A DNA stretch of 64,000 nucleotides from NCBI GenBank assembly GCA_964036195.1, contig OZ038450.1, positions 11,472,701-11,536,700 of the forward strand, in the 5' to 3' direction. The first letter of the stretch is position 1. The number at the start of each line of letters is the position of its first letter. A model generated the notes under the pieces. The model was not told the DNA's origin and ran no database searches. It saw only the letters and a list, made by a program, of their open reading frames with translations. The position numbers and the translations under genes are program-made. The DNA is from Sphaerolaimus hirsutus. Its lineage: Eukaryota > Nematoda > Chromadorea > Monhysterida > Sphaerolaimidae. Below are positions 1-12,169 of the stretch, piece after piece.

Positions 1-751
1 CATCCACAATAATCTATTCACTGTTCACGATCCGATTCTTATGTAAGTAGTAGCCACAGATAGGCAGGTGCTTTCCTAATTTTGTGTGCAGACAACTGAT
101 ACCTTCATGACGTTCAAGATGTATTTATCTGTAGTTCATCTGCTCAAATTATAACCTGACAATTCATTCCACCTACTGATTAACTGTAAGTGAAAAATGA
201 CCCACACTGTGAAATCCATGTTCATCATTCTTCATTCGTATCCGCATTGGGCTGAATTGAAGGTGCTCCCACGGTTAGCTAGCGTTTAACTGAAATAACG
301 CGAACATGCTCGTACCCAGCGCCTCATGCATCAATTTTCATTGACCTCTGCGTGTGCACTTTTGAGTAAAAAGCCATGTGTCCCCGCCTAACCTGGCTGG
401 TCCATGAGGAATAAGGTTTCCATCATTCCAAAATTTCGTAATTTGGTAAAATGTTATTGATTTGATTCTCTGCATAGTGGTGGAAAAGACACCTGAACAA
501 CTGCGCTTTTTCAGTGAATTTTTCAATCGGGACACCGATGACCTGTGATTTTCTACTCACTCATTAAATGCAAACATCATTAAGGCGGAGCGGGAAATAA
601 GTAGGCATACACGTTTTGGATTGGAATATGCCGCTCCCAGAGTATTGCCATGGCAACAGCGACCACACAAGTGTGAACACTAAAACATTGACTGAATAAA
701 GAGAGCCCGTTGTTAAAGGACAACTTCTTGTCTGTGGCTAACAAACGAAAA
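1..751. other. 5' flank of BBS1
   Basis: AT-rich sequence upstream of the BBS1 start codon. It must hold the promoter and 5' UTR, but I see no convincing TATA box or conserved element. The open frames here are short and not protein-like; the one running antisense across 580-1146 is a shadow of BBS1 exon 1. Confidence 0.4.
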
Positions 752-3700
752 ATGGGTGAAAACTCTGCAGTGACCCAGTCGAAATGGCTAGATGCCATGC
801 ACGACCCTCTGGCGTCGCTGTACACATTCTCGCCGGGCGTGGCGCTGTGCGACTTGCTCGGCGACGGTGACCACAAGCTGATCGTTGCAGATTTGGGCAC
901 TGGAAAGTACAACATGAAGCTCAAGGTGTATAAGGGAGTGGCGCTGTATGCTGAACAGGCTCTGACCGAACTACCCACTGCTGTGTCTACGTTCATTTCA
1001 GAGCAGGTGCGTGCCACGCCCAGCATTAAATGTGCCGAGTCGGCATTGGCGGCCCACACACTAGTTGACACATGTGTGTCAACTGGTGTCAGTCCCAAGC
1101 CCTGTAAAGTGTCAATTGTATTGTAAAATGTCATGCAAATTGTCAATGTTCATAACAAGAGTAAAGTGTCAATTGTCATGCAAAGTAAAGATAAAATCTT
1201 TACTTTTTTGTTTTGATTAACATTTTACACATTACTTTACAGGGCTTGGGACCGACCCCTGGTCTATCATGAAGTAAGACGACATCTAAGTTGACACAGA
1301 CCAGTTGACACACGTGTCAACTAGTGTGTGGGCCGCCATTTACCGAATATCTAAGTTTCCTCTGGCGGCAGTGTAACATTGCACATACCGCAATATTCTT
1401 TTCAACAGCAAACACCCTCGTCCCCTGCGATAGCAGTCACTTCCGGACCGCACGTGTTCATCTACAAGAACCTGAAGCCATTTTTCAAGTACAGCGTGCC
1501 GTCTGAGGAGGTAGAGGAAACAGAGAAGGATGTGTGGATGCACGCGTCCGCCGGAGATCTGGACACTCACGCCCTGTCTACTGTGCTCAGCACTCTTTCT
1601 GAGAAGGTGTTTTGCCCAAGTTTTTTGCTGGATCTTTGGGGTGGTCATTGAAGCGGCGTGGCGCTGGCTGTCATTGCATTCATTGAGCGATCATCGAAAG
1701 CAAATGGCTGCGTGGCGCTGGCACCGATTCATGGTTACTAATTCTTTAACAAATCAATATGCGTCGGTGCAGAATGGATTCGGCCAGCTGGCCCTGCAGT
1801 CGCAACGCTACCTGCTGTGCGAGAATGACGACCGGGCGGCATTCATAGAGCGACATGGCGACCAGCCGTTGCGCCGCCAGTCCACCATCAACTGCATGGC
1901 CACCCTGAAGCGCTGCTCGCAGGATGCCACCGGCATAGACACGCTCGTGCTCGGCTGCGAGAATGGCCAGCTGCTGTTCGTGGATGCTCAGGCGTTCACG
2001 CTGCTCACCTCGAGCAGGCTGCCCGCCGCCACGGTGGCGCTGCACGCGTCCGGCCTGTTCGACGTCGACTACCGCCTGTTGGCGCTGTGTCGCGATGGAA
2101 AGATCTACACAGTGAAGCGCGATATGCCCGCCGTCGACACGTGAATTCCTGCTTACGATTCACGCGCAGCGCATGCAGTGCTCACATGCATCCCACGGCC
2201 GCAGGGCGACCATATCACTGAGCTCTCACGCTGTGGGCATGACAAAGGCCGGCAAGCAGATCATCGTCGCTTGCGTGGACCACACGCTGCGCTGGTACTC
2301 GCTGCGCGGCCGCCGACTCGACCTGGCCACCATGCCGTGCGCCATCACCGCGATCGAACTGCTCGACTACGAGCCTCGCGGATACCAGGCTGTCATTGTC
2401 GGCTTGGAGAATAGGACTGTGCGTTTGTCTATGCTCAATATGTTGTCAGCTGTTACTTCTTGTCGGCAGGGACGTATCCAGGATTTTTGAGCGGGGGGGG
2501 CTGCTTGTTTACGGGGACCGGCGAACGGGGGGGGGCTCAGCCCCCCCCCCTGAAATTTTTCACGATATAGGTACAAGAAGGCGTTTTGGCGCTAGCGCCA
2601 TACATAGGCGCCACGCCATGGCGCTGTTGGCGTTGGCGCCAGCGCCGGGAACCGCTTTATATGTATGTAATTATGCATACATATACAGCAAAAAGTCGCA
2701 AAAATGTGTTGATTTCCAAGGATATTGGTTTTAACGGAACGATCCGCTTAAAATACAATGCATGGGGAAGAAATTGCGCGCCTGCGCGCAAAATTTTTCA
2801 GAAACATCAAAAATTATATGGGGAAAGTCGCATTTTCCGCGACTTTTTTGGTCTCACCCCGGGAAGGGGGGGGGGCTGCAGCCCCCCCCGCCCCCCCCCT
2901 GGATACGTCCTTGCTTGTCGGTGCTATGTCCATTGAATGAGCGCGCTAACCACGTGCAGCTGCGCATCTACCAAGACACCTTCCTAGTGGACATGGTCGC
3001 ATTCGACGACGTACCCGTGGCTGCCCGCTTCGGTAAATTCGGCCGCGAAGATGGCGCCCTGATAACGGTGCTGCAGTCGGGCGCGCTGCACGTGAAACTG
3101 TTCAAGCGCACGGCCGTGTTCGAACACCGCGCCGAGGAGGTGGGCGCGCCCGCGGCGCAGATGTGCAAATTGGACATACCTAAGCGCAGTAAAGTGTTTG
3201 TGGACCAAACTATGCGTGAACGAGATGAAGCTCAGCGGATGCATCAGGTGTGTATAATATTCTCTGACGTTTATCTACTTGTTTAAATCAAGGTTTATGT
3301 ACATACACTGTATCGATGGATTGATGTGATGGCGGTTGTGTTATTTCATGGTGCCACCCCGTTAGCACTTGGCTAGTGGTGTATAAGTGTCATGGCGTTT
3401 GTGACGCTTGGCGCCTAACTCTGCGCTTTTACATCACTAGTACTTCCTAAACAGTTTCATTTTGTGGGAGTTCTCTAAGGTATGATTATCTGATAGAATT
3501 TTCACCAATATACCTCAATACATTGTAAATCTTCACTACAAGTGATGGGATGGTGCCATTGCACTCTCCAGAACTATTTCTCTTTCACTTTTCCATCACT
3601 CGAACACCCCTGTGCAGGTCTATCAACGAGATCTGTTCACATTGCGCTTGCAAACAGCCAGGGCCTATTGCAAAGTTATCGACCAAGGATTGACTCCAGT

Positions 3701-4049
3701 TTCACTCAGCGCGGATGCTATGATAAAGCTGGCCGTGGAGCTGCGCGGATTCGGGCCAAATTTTCTCATGCTGATTTACTTGCAGACATTAAGCGTGCAG
3801 GCGGCGCACAACTACCAGGTGACCTTCAGCTACAACCCTGACCTGTACAAGGTTCACAAACCGATTATTGTGGTAGCCAGCATGGTTCCAGGAATTCAAT
3901 ATTCATTTGAGACTCAAATAACCTGTTTAGAACCGGATCGTGGCATGTCTGGTGATATTAATGTGCTTGTTTTGAAGGCTGGCTCCAGCGCACCGTGTAT
4001 TATGGCGCAAGTGACCATGCCTGTTTCTGAGCAGAGTTTAGTTGATTGA
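752..4049 (+). CDS. BBS1: BBS1, BBSome subunit 1 (six exons, complete)
   Basis: BBS1 is a subunit of the BBSome, the coat-like complex that moves membrane proteins in and out of cilia. The exons I read are 752-1006, 1409-1606, 1773-2140, 2205-2418, 2960-3247 and 3618-4049. All junctions are GT-AG and the phases match, giving 1755 nt or 584 residues; human BBS1 is 593. The ATG at 752 has A at -3 and G at +4. The N-terminus has SKWLDAMHDP and DLLGDGDHKL, typical of the BBS1 beta-propeller. Later landmarks are HVFIYKNLKPFFKY, GFGREDG-like GKFGREDGALIT, LKRTAVFEH and VFVDQTMRERDEA, and the C-terminal adaptin-ear-like region ends about 3 residues after PVSEQ. These match human BBS1 in order along its length. 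No disruption is seen. Introns 1 and 4 carry transposons. The next gene lies tail to tail, 644 bp away. Confidence 0.96.
1047..1338. mobile_element. Inverted-repeat element in BBS1 intron 1
   Basis: The ends are inverted copies, TGGCGGCCCACACACTAG and its complement, followed by a subterminal self-complementary block around GTTGACACA. A flanking att on both sides may be a 3-bp target duplication. The centre (about 1089-1252) is itself an inverted repeat, AGTCCCAAGCCCTGTAAAG with a diverged complement, belonging to the CCCTGTAAA family seen again at 4.9, 12.9 and 43 kb. No coding capacity. It fills most of the 402-bp intron. Confidence 0.7.
2467..2913. mobile_element. hAT-type MITE in BBS1 intron 4
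   Basis: The element starts CAGGGACGTATCCAGG and ends with the near complement, flanked by a perfect 8-bp duplication cttgtcgg (2459-2466 and 2914-2921). Behind the tips lie G-runs and C-runs that could pair, and internally there are short GGCGCC-rich palindromes. It occupies most of the 541-bp intron without touching either splice site. The copy at 8211-8640 is the same family. Non-coding; the 8-bp duplication points to hAT-type mobilisation. Confidence 0.85.
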
Positions 4050-4247
4050 GACTAAATTGGCCTGTTATCGTTTTTCAGTTTTCATGATGACAATAGAAAT
4101 GTGATAAATATGTAAAAGTGATGTGAAAATGTATCACAGGAGGAAATCGATTCGGGTAGTTTGGCTTATCCACATCTTGCCCAAACATTCATGAGAAGAG
4201 ACTAGTACGTCAATAGGACACACACGTTGAACACACGCTACTCCTTC

Positions 4248-4253
4248 AATAAA
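4248..4253 (+). promoter_or_regulatory. BBS1 polyadenylation signal
   Basis: AATAAA, 199 bp after the BBS1 stop codon, on the + strand. Position and sequence fit a poly(A) signal. Confidence 0.5.
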
Positions 4254-4693
4254 ATTCAGTGAAAAATATCACACTTTGCGTTTCATACACTTAGTGTAAG
4301 ATAGGATTGCAATGTAAATAACAAACCAAAAAACCAAATTGCTGCAACAGCATACTTAAGCATGAGCATCATAGACAGACCACATTTTAATTGGGAGAGC
4401 AAAACTTGGGACTATAACGGCCGTTTTTTAGTCGTGACTGCCACATTATTTCAAAAATTGTATGTGTAACGAAATTAATTTTACAATCGATGATTTGACA
4501 TTTACTCCCTGGCTTCACATTCAACGTGATGAGAGTGTATAGAATTATTCATACTGGAAGTACTTACATAAAAAAGTGATGGGCATATCAAATTACGATT
4601 CTGAATTTACTATCCAACATTTTTGAATTCAATAGCCTTCCCAATAAAATGCAGATGATAATGTCATGTGAACGTGCAGTGCACATTTCTCAA
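4254..4693. other. Intergenic, between convergent genes
   Basis: AT-rich sequence between the BBS1 poly(A) signal and the stop codon of the - strand C2-domain gene. It should hold the 3' UTR of the latter. I see no other gene or repeat. Confidence 0.4.
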
Positions 4694-7600
4694 CTACTCG
4701 TGAAGATAATGACATTTCGTGACAGCTTCACTGGACGCTAAGCCACTGTCCCAATGGTTTAATTCCTCACCACGACAAATCTCTCTGCCTCCCAATATCA
4801 ATCGTCCCAATTGTCTGTCAGCTGAAAATTGGTAGTGTGCCAACTTGTCGTTTAAATATTTCAATATTCAAATATTCAACTGTTCTGTCTGGTGGCAGTC
4901 CCAGACCCTGTAAAATGTCAAACGTCATGCAAAATGTCATAAGTCATGTAAAATGCCCAGTAAAATGGCCATTACGTTTGCCATTTTACCCAGAATTTTA
5001 CACGACTTTTGACACTGCATGACATTTCACAGGGCATTTTACAGGGTCTGGAACTGCCCCCAGGTCTAGTATGACTCACGTTTGGATTGCATCACATGGA
5101 CTGCTATCCATCCATCAGAAAAATGCTCCCTGGATAGCTTAAAGTCAAACTCCTCATTAAATACCGGATCTTTTGTTTTCTTCACTACCCGTGTTTTCTT
5201 ACTCTTGATATTCTTTGTGCCAGTGCTCAATGTTACTTTACAATAGATATCTGTGTTTGAGGCGGCCCCGGTGTGAGTGCACAATTCATCAGTCATTTTG
5301 TGACAAATCATGTCTAATTTTACCTGGCGGTGTAGCCTGCTTTATTTCTTCCAGGTCGGTCACCTCCCCTATTGTTACGTTGAGTCGCTCACCCTCTGTG
5401 TTGAAACTAAGCCCGCATGTGATTTGGCCCAAACGTCCGATGTCCTGTGAGGTAATTGTCAACTTATAAACTGCCTGTCAATATAAACTGGCTTTCGCTC
5501 AAAAAAATTTCAAAATTTTAACTAACTTTTTCTCGTCCAGGGGCGGAGGAGGACAAGAAAATGTTAGTTTAAAGTTCAAATTTTATCTTACAAAAGTTTT
5601 TTCTGTGTGTACAGATGTGTGGGGGTGATGTATTCAAAATGTCCGCCATAGTTTTCTGTATACTATGTCAAATTTTCAACCCCCATCGTTAAGTTTTCAC
5701 CCCCCCCCCACAGTTAAATTTTTACCCCCACCCTGTCAATTCAGTAACGATAGACTGATTTTTTTAAATCAGCGATAACTTTAAAAAGTCGCGATTTTTT
5801 TGGATACAGGGCTTGAATCCACGCTCAAAAGAAAGAGCGTGAATTTCTACACCTGAAGTATCCAAATCGGATAGCTTTGCTCGCTTTACACATTCCGTGT
5901 AAAGCGAGCAAAAAAAATGCCGCAAAAAGCATTGTTATATTGACCAACTCAAATATGAAATTTTTTACGGGAGGCGCCCCTGTGGCTGCGGGGGTGCAGC
6001 CACAGGGGTCCCCCCGGGGGTGCGAGTAGACAAATGTTAGGGCTATCCAAAAATACAAACACCTTGGCTGAACTCCCTTCCTGGATCAAACCACAAACTT
6101 TTGCAAATTTTTTGATCGAAAGCCAGTTTATATTGACCGGCAGTTGAGTAATGGTTTGGTTGCACATGTTTGACTAGTTTCACCACAGTGACCTTTTTCG
6201 TGTTTACCATTGTCATGGTTTGATCGATGCATTTTACCTAATGTTCCTGCTTAACTATCGCAATTAGTTATTGTTTCCTAAGAGTTTTTGAGAGAGGAGT
6301 TATTCAAGGGCTGGAGTTATTTTTTCCTCTGAAGTTTCAGGAAAACTTGTACTTCGTTCATCGTAAATACTAATGCCACTGTGATAGGCTAAGATTCTTT
6401 TGTATTTTTTGTTTCGCACACTGCACTGCATTTGCATTCGATGACTTATCCTTACAGTTTTTTTGGTCTGTGTGACCAGAAATATAGTTTTTTAAGAATA
6501 CCTTTTTGCAGCATGTTTTCCACCCATCACATGGTTATTCAAGGGGGCGTTTTTTCCTCACCCTGCCAACGGTGGGAGTTTTTTTAAGGGGGATGTTATT
6601 CAAGGGGTCTATTGAGGGGGGTGATTAAGATTGATTGAGATTAATTGAAGGGGTGATTCAATTGAAGAGCGTCTTATTCGAGGATTTATGGTAAAAAGGT
6701 ATATTCAGAATCTGTTGAACCCCATACGCACCTCTAAGTGGTTTCGCTTCAAGTCGCGCCACACAGTCAACTGAGACTGTTTGCAGCGCGTGTAATCGCT
6801 CAGCGGGAAGGCGACCGCGCCGAGCGGAATGCGCCGCTTGAGCAGGTCCACGTCGATGACCACCAACAGCAGTTTGAGCTCGGCCAGCTCGTCGGCGTGC
6901 ACGTTGAACGCGAACGACTCGCCGTAGTTTGGGTTGATGGTCTTGCGCTTGAGCTTGGTCTCCACCGGGCGCCACCTCTGCGCCGCCGCGGCTGCGTCCG
7001 CGTCGCCCGTGAGCATGACGCGGACGAAGCTGTCGCACGTGCCCGCGCCGAGCAGTTGGCGCGACGGCAGGTTGCGGCACTTGCCCACCGTGATCACCAG
7101 GCGGCTGGCCGACGCGCCGTGCTCGCACGTGAACCAGATCCGTCCGCCATGGCCCTCAGGGTAGACGGGCAGGTCGCCTGGGCGGGGGATGGCGCTAGGT
7201 GTACAGTGTAAGTGTCTCTTTGGTGTGGATGCGGTTATTTACCTTCTTCCGGGTCCTTGTACAGGTCGGGGTTAAGTGTGCCCAACGTATTCTCATTGCC
7301 GCTTCCTGCGTATGTTTACTTGAAGTGTAAATACATCGATCGTGCCGCGTAATCATATTAAATACTCTTATTAACTGTACATAGGTAAATACCCATCTAC
7401 TATTTATATAAATTTTTATGTGTGTAAATTTTGATGTAAAGTGTTGTGGGACTGACGATGAGCAACTATTCCCACATAGGTATTTGTCTAGCTAGGCGTG
7501 AAAAATTCCACGAAACAAAAATTGCTGTGTTTATGACGCATTCACATTCACCATTCACATTCGGTGACGCATTCACCGAATTTAGCCAGATAAATATCTA

Positions 7601-7980
7601 TCTCAAAGGTAGCGTGTGACGAACGCGGAATGAAATACAAGCTGGGCGATTTGGTAATGCTCGACTGCGCGCCGAACATTGGCGGGTAAAGGCCGCTCTG
7701 CGGGCTGGCGCGGCTGCCGGCGGCGCTGCTGTGCGTCAGCGGGTAGCGGGCGGACGACGAGCTGCCCTTGCGCCGCCTGGCCGTGTCGCTGCCGCTGCCG
7801 CAGTCGGCGCTGCCCGACCGGCCGAACACCGGGGTCAGGCCGAGCGCGGGCAGGTTCAGCCGGCTGCCGGCGGTCGCGCCGCCCAGCGCCTCCTCGGTGG
7901 CGCGCACCAGCCGGTTCACGCCCTCGCTGGCCGACTCCAGCACGAACATGACGAGGGTTTGGTACAGAATAAGGGATTGA
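4694..7980 (-). CDS. Synaptotagmin-like tandem C2 protein, 3' exons
   Basis: Exons in transcript order are about 7980-7639, 7194-6732 (7177 is an alternative start), 5444-5324, 5250-5080 and 4821-4694. The last four join in frame with GT-AG sites and end in TAG at 4694-4696. The first gives a Ser/Gly-rich linker. The second holds C2A, from GRIWFTCEHG through CDSFVRVML and NPNYGESFAFNV to VIDVDLLKRRIPLG. The last three hold C2B, from GQITCGLSFNTEGERL through KKTRVVKKTKDPVFNEEFDF to LGRLILGG, NHWDSGLAS and a final CHYLHE. Tandem C2 domains of this layout bind membranes or SNAREs. Against synaptotagmin-1, C2A keeps about three of five Ca-binding Asp and C2B only one, so Ca independence is likely (inference). 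The usual WHxL end is CHYL. Which synaptotagmin subfamily this is, I cannot say. More 5' exons lie at 19.0 and 37.3 kb. The junction between the first two exons is the least certain. Confidence 0.85.
4890..5062. mobile_element. CCCTGTAAA inverted-repeat element filling an intron
   Basis: The ends are inverted copies (GGCAGTCCCAGACCCTGTAA against its complement with one or two changes). Inside are imperfect repeats of a unit containing AAAATGTCA and GTCATG. It makes up about two thirds of the 258-bp intron 4822-5079 of the C2 gene and ends 17 bp from the splice donor. Relatives are at 1089-1252, 12908-13085, 43003-43180 and 43190-43675. Confidence 0.7.
5469..6145. mobile_element. 677-bp inverted-repeat element with internal hairpins
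   Basis: Terminal inverted repeats of about 40 bp begin AACTGCC(T/G)GTCAATATAAAC. The interior holds C-runs and three separate hairpins: 5815-5847 (stem around CACGCTC), 5874-5916 (16-bp perfect stem CTCGCTTTACAC) and 5973-6011 (13-bp stem CCCCTGTGGCTGC). There is no coding frame. It sits in the 1.29-kb intron between the C2A and C2B exons. Confidence 0.7.
6240..6731. repeat. Relic of the TTATTCAAGGGG / CCGTA repeat group
   Basis: Repeated blocks of the type TTATTCAAGGGG, ATTGAAGGGGTGATTCAA and GAGGATTTATGGTA. They resemble diverged ends of the CCGTATTT elements found later. No clear two-ended element. Intronic in the C2 gene. Confidence 0.45.
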
Positions 7981-8210
7981 TTGAATAATTGCGCTGGCTT
8001 TGTTTAGCTTCTCCCGTTTTCCTAAAGACAAGGACTGTTCAAAGTCCAAATATGGAGAAACGTTAGTCTGTTTTATTAGATTTGACGCATTTGTAAGATA
8101 TTTATGTCTTATTTGCCTAAGCACAAACTGGTTTACTTGATCCGCAGCTACTGTGGACTATCACCTTTGTTAGATAACGAAGGTACCTATCTATTTGTTA
8201 CGTCTCAATC

Positions 8211-8640
8211 AAGGACGTAGGCGGGGAGGGCGGGGGGGGGCCGCCCCCCCCCCCCTACCCGGGTCGGACAAATAAATATGCCAGAAATGGCGTTTCCGTA
8301 AAGCTATTTTGTTGGTAGTTCGGAAAAATTTTGCGCGAAAGCGCGCATTCCGGCGGCGTACAGTATCTTTCATTGATACCTATAGTTTGGGACAAAAACG
8401 CACCCAAAATCTGTACCCGTCGCTGTATATGTATGTAAAATACATACATGTACAGCAGTATTTGGCGCTAGTGCCAACGCCAATGGCGCCATGGCGTGGC
8501 GCCTACTAATGGCGCTGGCGCCATGACCCCTTTCCCTTATCACAGCGGTCAAATTTTAGGGGGGGGGGGCGCCGCCCCCCCCCCGTTCGCCGGGCTCCGT
8601 ATACAATCCCCCCCCCGCTCGAAAATCCTGGCTACGTCCC
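8211..8640. mobile_element. hAT-type MITE, second copy of the 2467 family
   Basis: Ends AAGGACGTAGGCGG and GGCTACGTCCC, flanked by a perfect 8-bp duplication tctcaatc (8203-8210, 8641-8648). It has the same G/C runs next to the tips and the same GGCGCC palindromes as 2467-2913. Non-coding. It lies upstream (on the - strand) of the 7.6-8.0 kb exon, in an intron of the C2 gene. Confidence 0.85.
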
Positions 8641-9298
8641 TCTCAATCATTGTATTTTAGAAATCTTTTATCGCTGTAACAAGTAACAACGACGATATGA
8701 GATTTGATTATTTAAACTGGATAATAGGCAAATATTTCTTGGTTGTAGATATAAGAAAATCTGAGAATCACGTATTTAATTTGTGTCCGAGCCCAGCTTT
8801 TCAATATGTATTTACATGCATAGCTACATCGGCTGAGTGAGTATTTACTTTCCATATAGGTAATTGCGAATCATATCAGGTACCACATAAAATATATGTA
8901 CATATCGCGTCTATACTGTGTACCTATTTAGCCTGTGAGTAAGTTGTAGTGCACCATAGCACCAGACAACCACAGTTGAAACAACGACAAGCGTTTTGAG
9001 CACTCTGTTACTGATAAATACCAGGGTAGGTTAAAATTTGAATTTTTTGAGCTACCCAATTTTTAAAAAAATCGATTATTTTTTTAAATTCGCTAGAGTC
9101 AAATTGAGTCGAATTGGTTTTCGAAATCACCTCTGAGGGGATATAAATGAAACTAAAAGCTATATAGTCTGTATCCTTATACGCCTTCTGCAGTTATTTA
9201 CATAATTACTATAGAGATTTGGAAAAGCTTAATTAATTTGTTACAAATTGTTGGTGAATAACAATTTGTTAATTTGTTTGCTGGTGAATAACATTGGT
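8641..9298. other. No feature seen
   Basis: AT-rich presumed intronic DNA of the C2 gene. No exon, RNA gene or element ends recognised. Confidence 0.3.
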
Positions 9299-9413
9299 CC
9301 CACACACACTAGTTTACTAACATGAAATGCTCGACCGTTTTGGTAAACTGTTTTGTCAAAACAGTTTACCAAAATGGTCGGGCATTTCATGTTGGTAAAC
9401 TAGTGTGTGTGTG
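9299..9413. repeat. Near-perfect 115-bp palindrome
   Basis: It reads CACACACTAGTTTACTAAC... to its own complement with a few mismatches, centred on CTGTTTTGTCAAAACAG. The outer CACACTAGTTTAC motif is shared with the looser inverted repeats at 30872-31083 and 55919-56067, so this is the most compact copy of a foldback family. Confidence 0.8.
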
Positions 9414-9986
9414 TTAGCATTACATCAACCATTTGTATATTTTGTGTCATAAATTGCATGTTCTTGCTGAGAACACTAGCTTAATCATTTGGAAGTGAAT
9501 ATGAATGCATTTGCATATGATATGAAAACATTTGCATATGATATGAAAGCCATGTACCTATTTACATTTCCCCAATAATTCACAGCTTATTCACAGCATA
9601 CGCCCTGGGGTCTTACTCAAGGATATACGTATTCGACATGTGAAACTGCGCTCGCCTGCAATTTTTTTGCATCTTACCTAGCGCATAAGTGCCAAAAACC
9701 TTCTAGAGATGTACAAAAAAATCGGGCAACGTGCTGCGATTCTTTTTAAATCGCTTGAAAAAATCGCGTGCCAACCCTATCTGCGATGCTAAGAAACCTT
9801 TTCGGAGTTGCCGGTGCGTGTGGTAAATACACGAATGCCACTTTGCCGACGCTGCGTTAGTGCCCTATGTTATCCATTACCTCGCGGGCCTCTCGATGCA
9901 TTTTATATGATGAAATATTGTATGTAAATAGCGGAGCTTCCGTTCGAGCTAGCGCGATACTCACGCGGATGTGGCGCTCTGCGCGC

Positions 9987-10530
9987 CAGAGTTGTTAAAA
10001 GTACTGAACCTTTTTAAAAATCAACGTAGGTAAACGTACAGTATTTTGAATGTACTCACACAGGAGTACAGAAAACGTTTAGTGTTTTTTTTCACTTTCA
10101 TACTGCGTAAAAGGTGAGTAAAATTCTTTTTTTTCCAGAGAAAGTGTAAAAAAGAGTATTTTTTCCTGGGAAAACATGAAAATATGTATTTTGCTCACAG
10201 AAAACGTAAAAGTGTATATTTTTCTCGCAAAAAGAACGTAAAAATATTGGTGTGTTTTTCTACTTTTACCTTGAAATACATAAAAAGATGTGTTTTCTTC
10301 TCCTGATAAGTATTTCTTAGGAAAATCTCCTATGGTTGTCACTTTCTGTCTGACAAAATGACATTTTCTGTCCCCTTAAAATACGTATTCTGTACTCGCG
10401 TACTTTCAAAAAGTACGCGAGTATGTGAGTACCGGTATTTTTTTCGGGAGGAAACGGTAACGTATTTACGCAGTACGCGAGTATACGTATTTGTCGAGTA
10501 AACAAAAATAATTACGTTTTAACAACTATG
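9987..10530. mobile_element. hAT-type element, CAGAGTTGTTAAAA family
   Basis: Left end CAGAGTTGTTAAAAGTACTG and right end TTTTAACAACTATG, flanked on both sides by ctctgcgcgc (9977-9986 and 10531-10540; an 8-bp duplication is contained in it). The interior is made of degenerate GTAAAAGTA / TACGCGAGTAC blocks and has no real coding frame. Family members are at 30391, 35552, 36828, 57787 and 63110. Confidence 0.8.
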
Positions 10531-10664
10531 CTCTGCGCGCGTGGAATGGGTTGCAGCGGTAGCGTCAACTTGTTACGCACGCATGTATGGTTTCGCGGAT
10601 CGGGTATCGCGTCAGAGATCAAATCAAGTATTGAGGACGCTTTGAACATCAAATACTGAATCAC

Positions 10665-10862
10665 GTAAATATGTCCTCGAATAAGACCCCCTTGAATAAC
10701 TCCCTCCCTTGAAAAACTGGAACCTGTTGGCCAAGTAAGGAAAAATAACCTGCCTTGAATAACTCCTCGCACTTGAATAACTCCACACACTTAAATAACT
10801 CCCCCTCAAAAACTCTGACGAAAAAAAGTTCCCCTGGGGTCTTTCTCGAGGATTTATGGTAT
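10665..10862. repeat. CCGTA-group relic
   Basis: Blocks such as TCGAATAAGACCCCC, TTGAATAACTCC and CTCGAGGATTTATGGTA resemble members of the CCGTATTT group, but no intact second end is visible. Confidence 0.45.
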
Positions 10863-12167
10863 CAACATTGGACATTTTGACACGTGATCCAATATCGACG
10901 TCACATTTCGTAAAAATATAAAAAACATCGAATTTAAGATATCGAGTAGCAAGGTGTTTAACACAACGGCTTAGGTATAAACTAGTCACGTGGTCAAAAC
11001 TGTTGAATAGGTATCTACGTAACAAAGTCATATCTCCCTAAGCCTAGTTTTAAGAGCATGCGCAGTGAATGTCGTGACATGGTTGTATAGGGGCTTATGG
11101 CGATTGTCATGTAGTGGGTGTCGCTCCTACGTAAATATATTCATTCAACTTAAATATACAGTTGGTGCACGCGTCACGACACGATTACCTAGCGTTGCAG
11201 AAAATATAATCAAATATAATCTCAGAAAAGTTCTCAGAAAAATGTATCGAAAATATAAATAAATATAAGATTTTTGATATATTTTTATATATTTTAAATA
11301 AAAATATCCCAAAATTTTCGGAGTGCTAGACACTTCCTATCCATACACCCCCTTCCTGGGGGGTTGGCAAAACGCGGTGGCGCTACGCAAAAACACTGGC
11401 TCAACTTTCAAGTTCCTGTCCCGTCCGCTTTTCACTCTCAATCACAAATGCATCAGGAAAGCTGGCCGCGCTAAGATTCATGGCTAGGTTCGGGCACAAA
11501 GGAAATGCACACGGGCGTGCTATAACTGCCAATAAATCTCCTCCCTAGGTAATACATTTGTTAGGGGCCCCCGCATAGCTACACACACTTTTGTGCCAGA
11601 CGTGGTAATCAGCTTTGATTGTTTCACTGTGATACTTTCACGGGTGTGAATACCAATATATAGCATCTGTGACTGCAATTCATTCTGGCAAAATACCTCT
11701 TTAAGTCTTGGCTGGCAATGCTCAGAGTCGAGTATTATTCACAATGGAGTCAAATTAATGCTATCCATGGCGTTTAATTAGAACTATACGTAACATTTCG
11801 CTGCTAGGTATGCATTTACTATACACACTGTCCTACGAAAAAGCCACAGGTGCCATACGATGAATAACTCTGGCGTGAGTGTCGTTATTTAGCAAGATGT
11901 ATATGGGCTTAAAGAGGTTTTGACTTTTGAGGGGGTGTCAATTAGTTCAGCGCAATTCAATTGGAAAATTAACTCCTTTCGTATCGGATAGTATATTAAA
12001 TGTAAAATTGTCTACGTTTATGAATACCTATTTCTTCTCTAAAACTCCGTGATTAGCACCTGGCGACTGGCGTGTGGCCCGAGCATCTTTAACCGCAAGC
12101 ATAGTTTTTCAACATCGCACTCGTCCTAGCTTGAGCCTATAGTCTGCACACTTTGCACCGAATAATA
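10863..12167. other. No feature seen
   Basis: AT-rich presumed intron of the C2 gene. I see no exon, RNA gene or paired element ends here. Confidence 0.3.
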
Positions 12168-12169
12168 TA

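Noticed and set aside
580-1146. 188-codon open frame on the - strand
   Set aside because: It is the antisense shadow of BBS1 exon 1 and the intron-1 element; BBS1 homology fixes the coding strand.
5700-5712. C-runs (here and at 2.5, 8.2, 23.6 and 63.3 kb) as assembly artefacts
   Set aside because: They recur at the same place within independent element copies, so they are family features, though their exact lengths may be unreliable.
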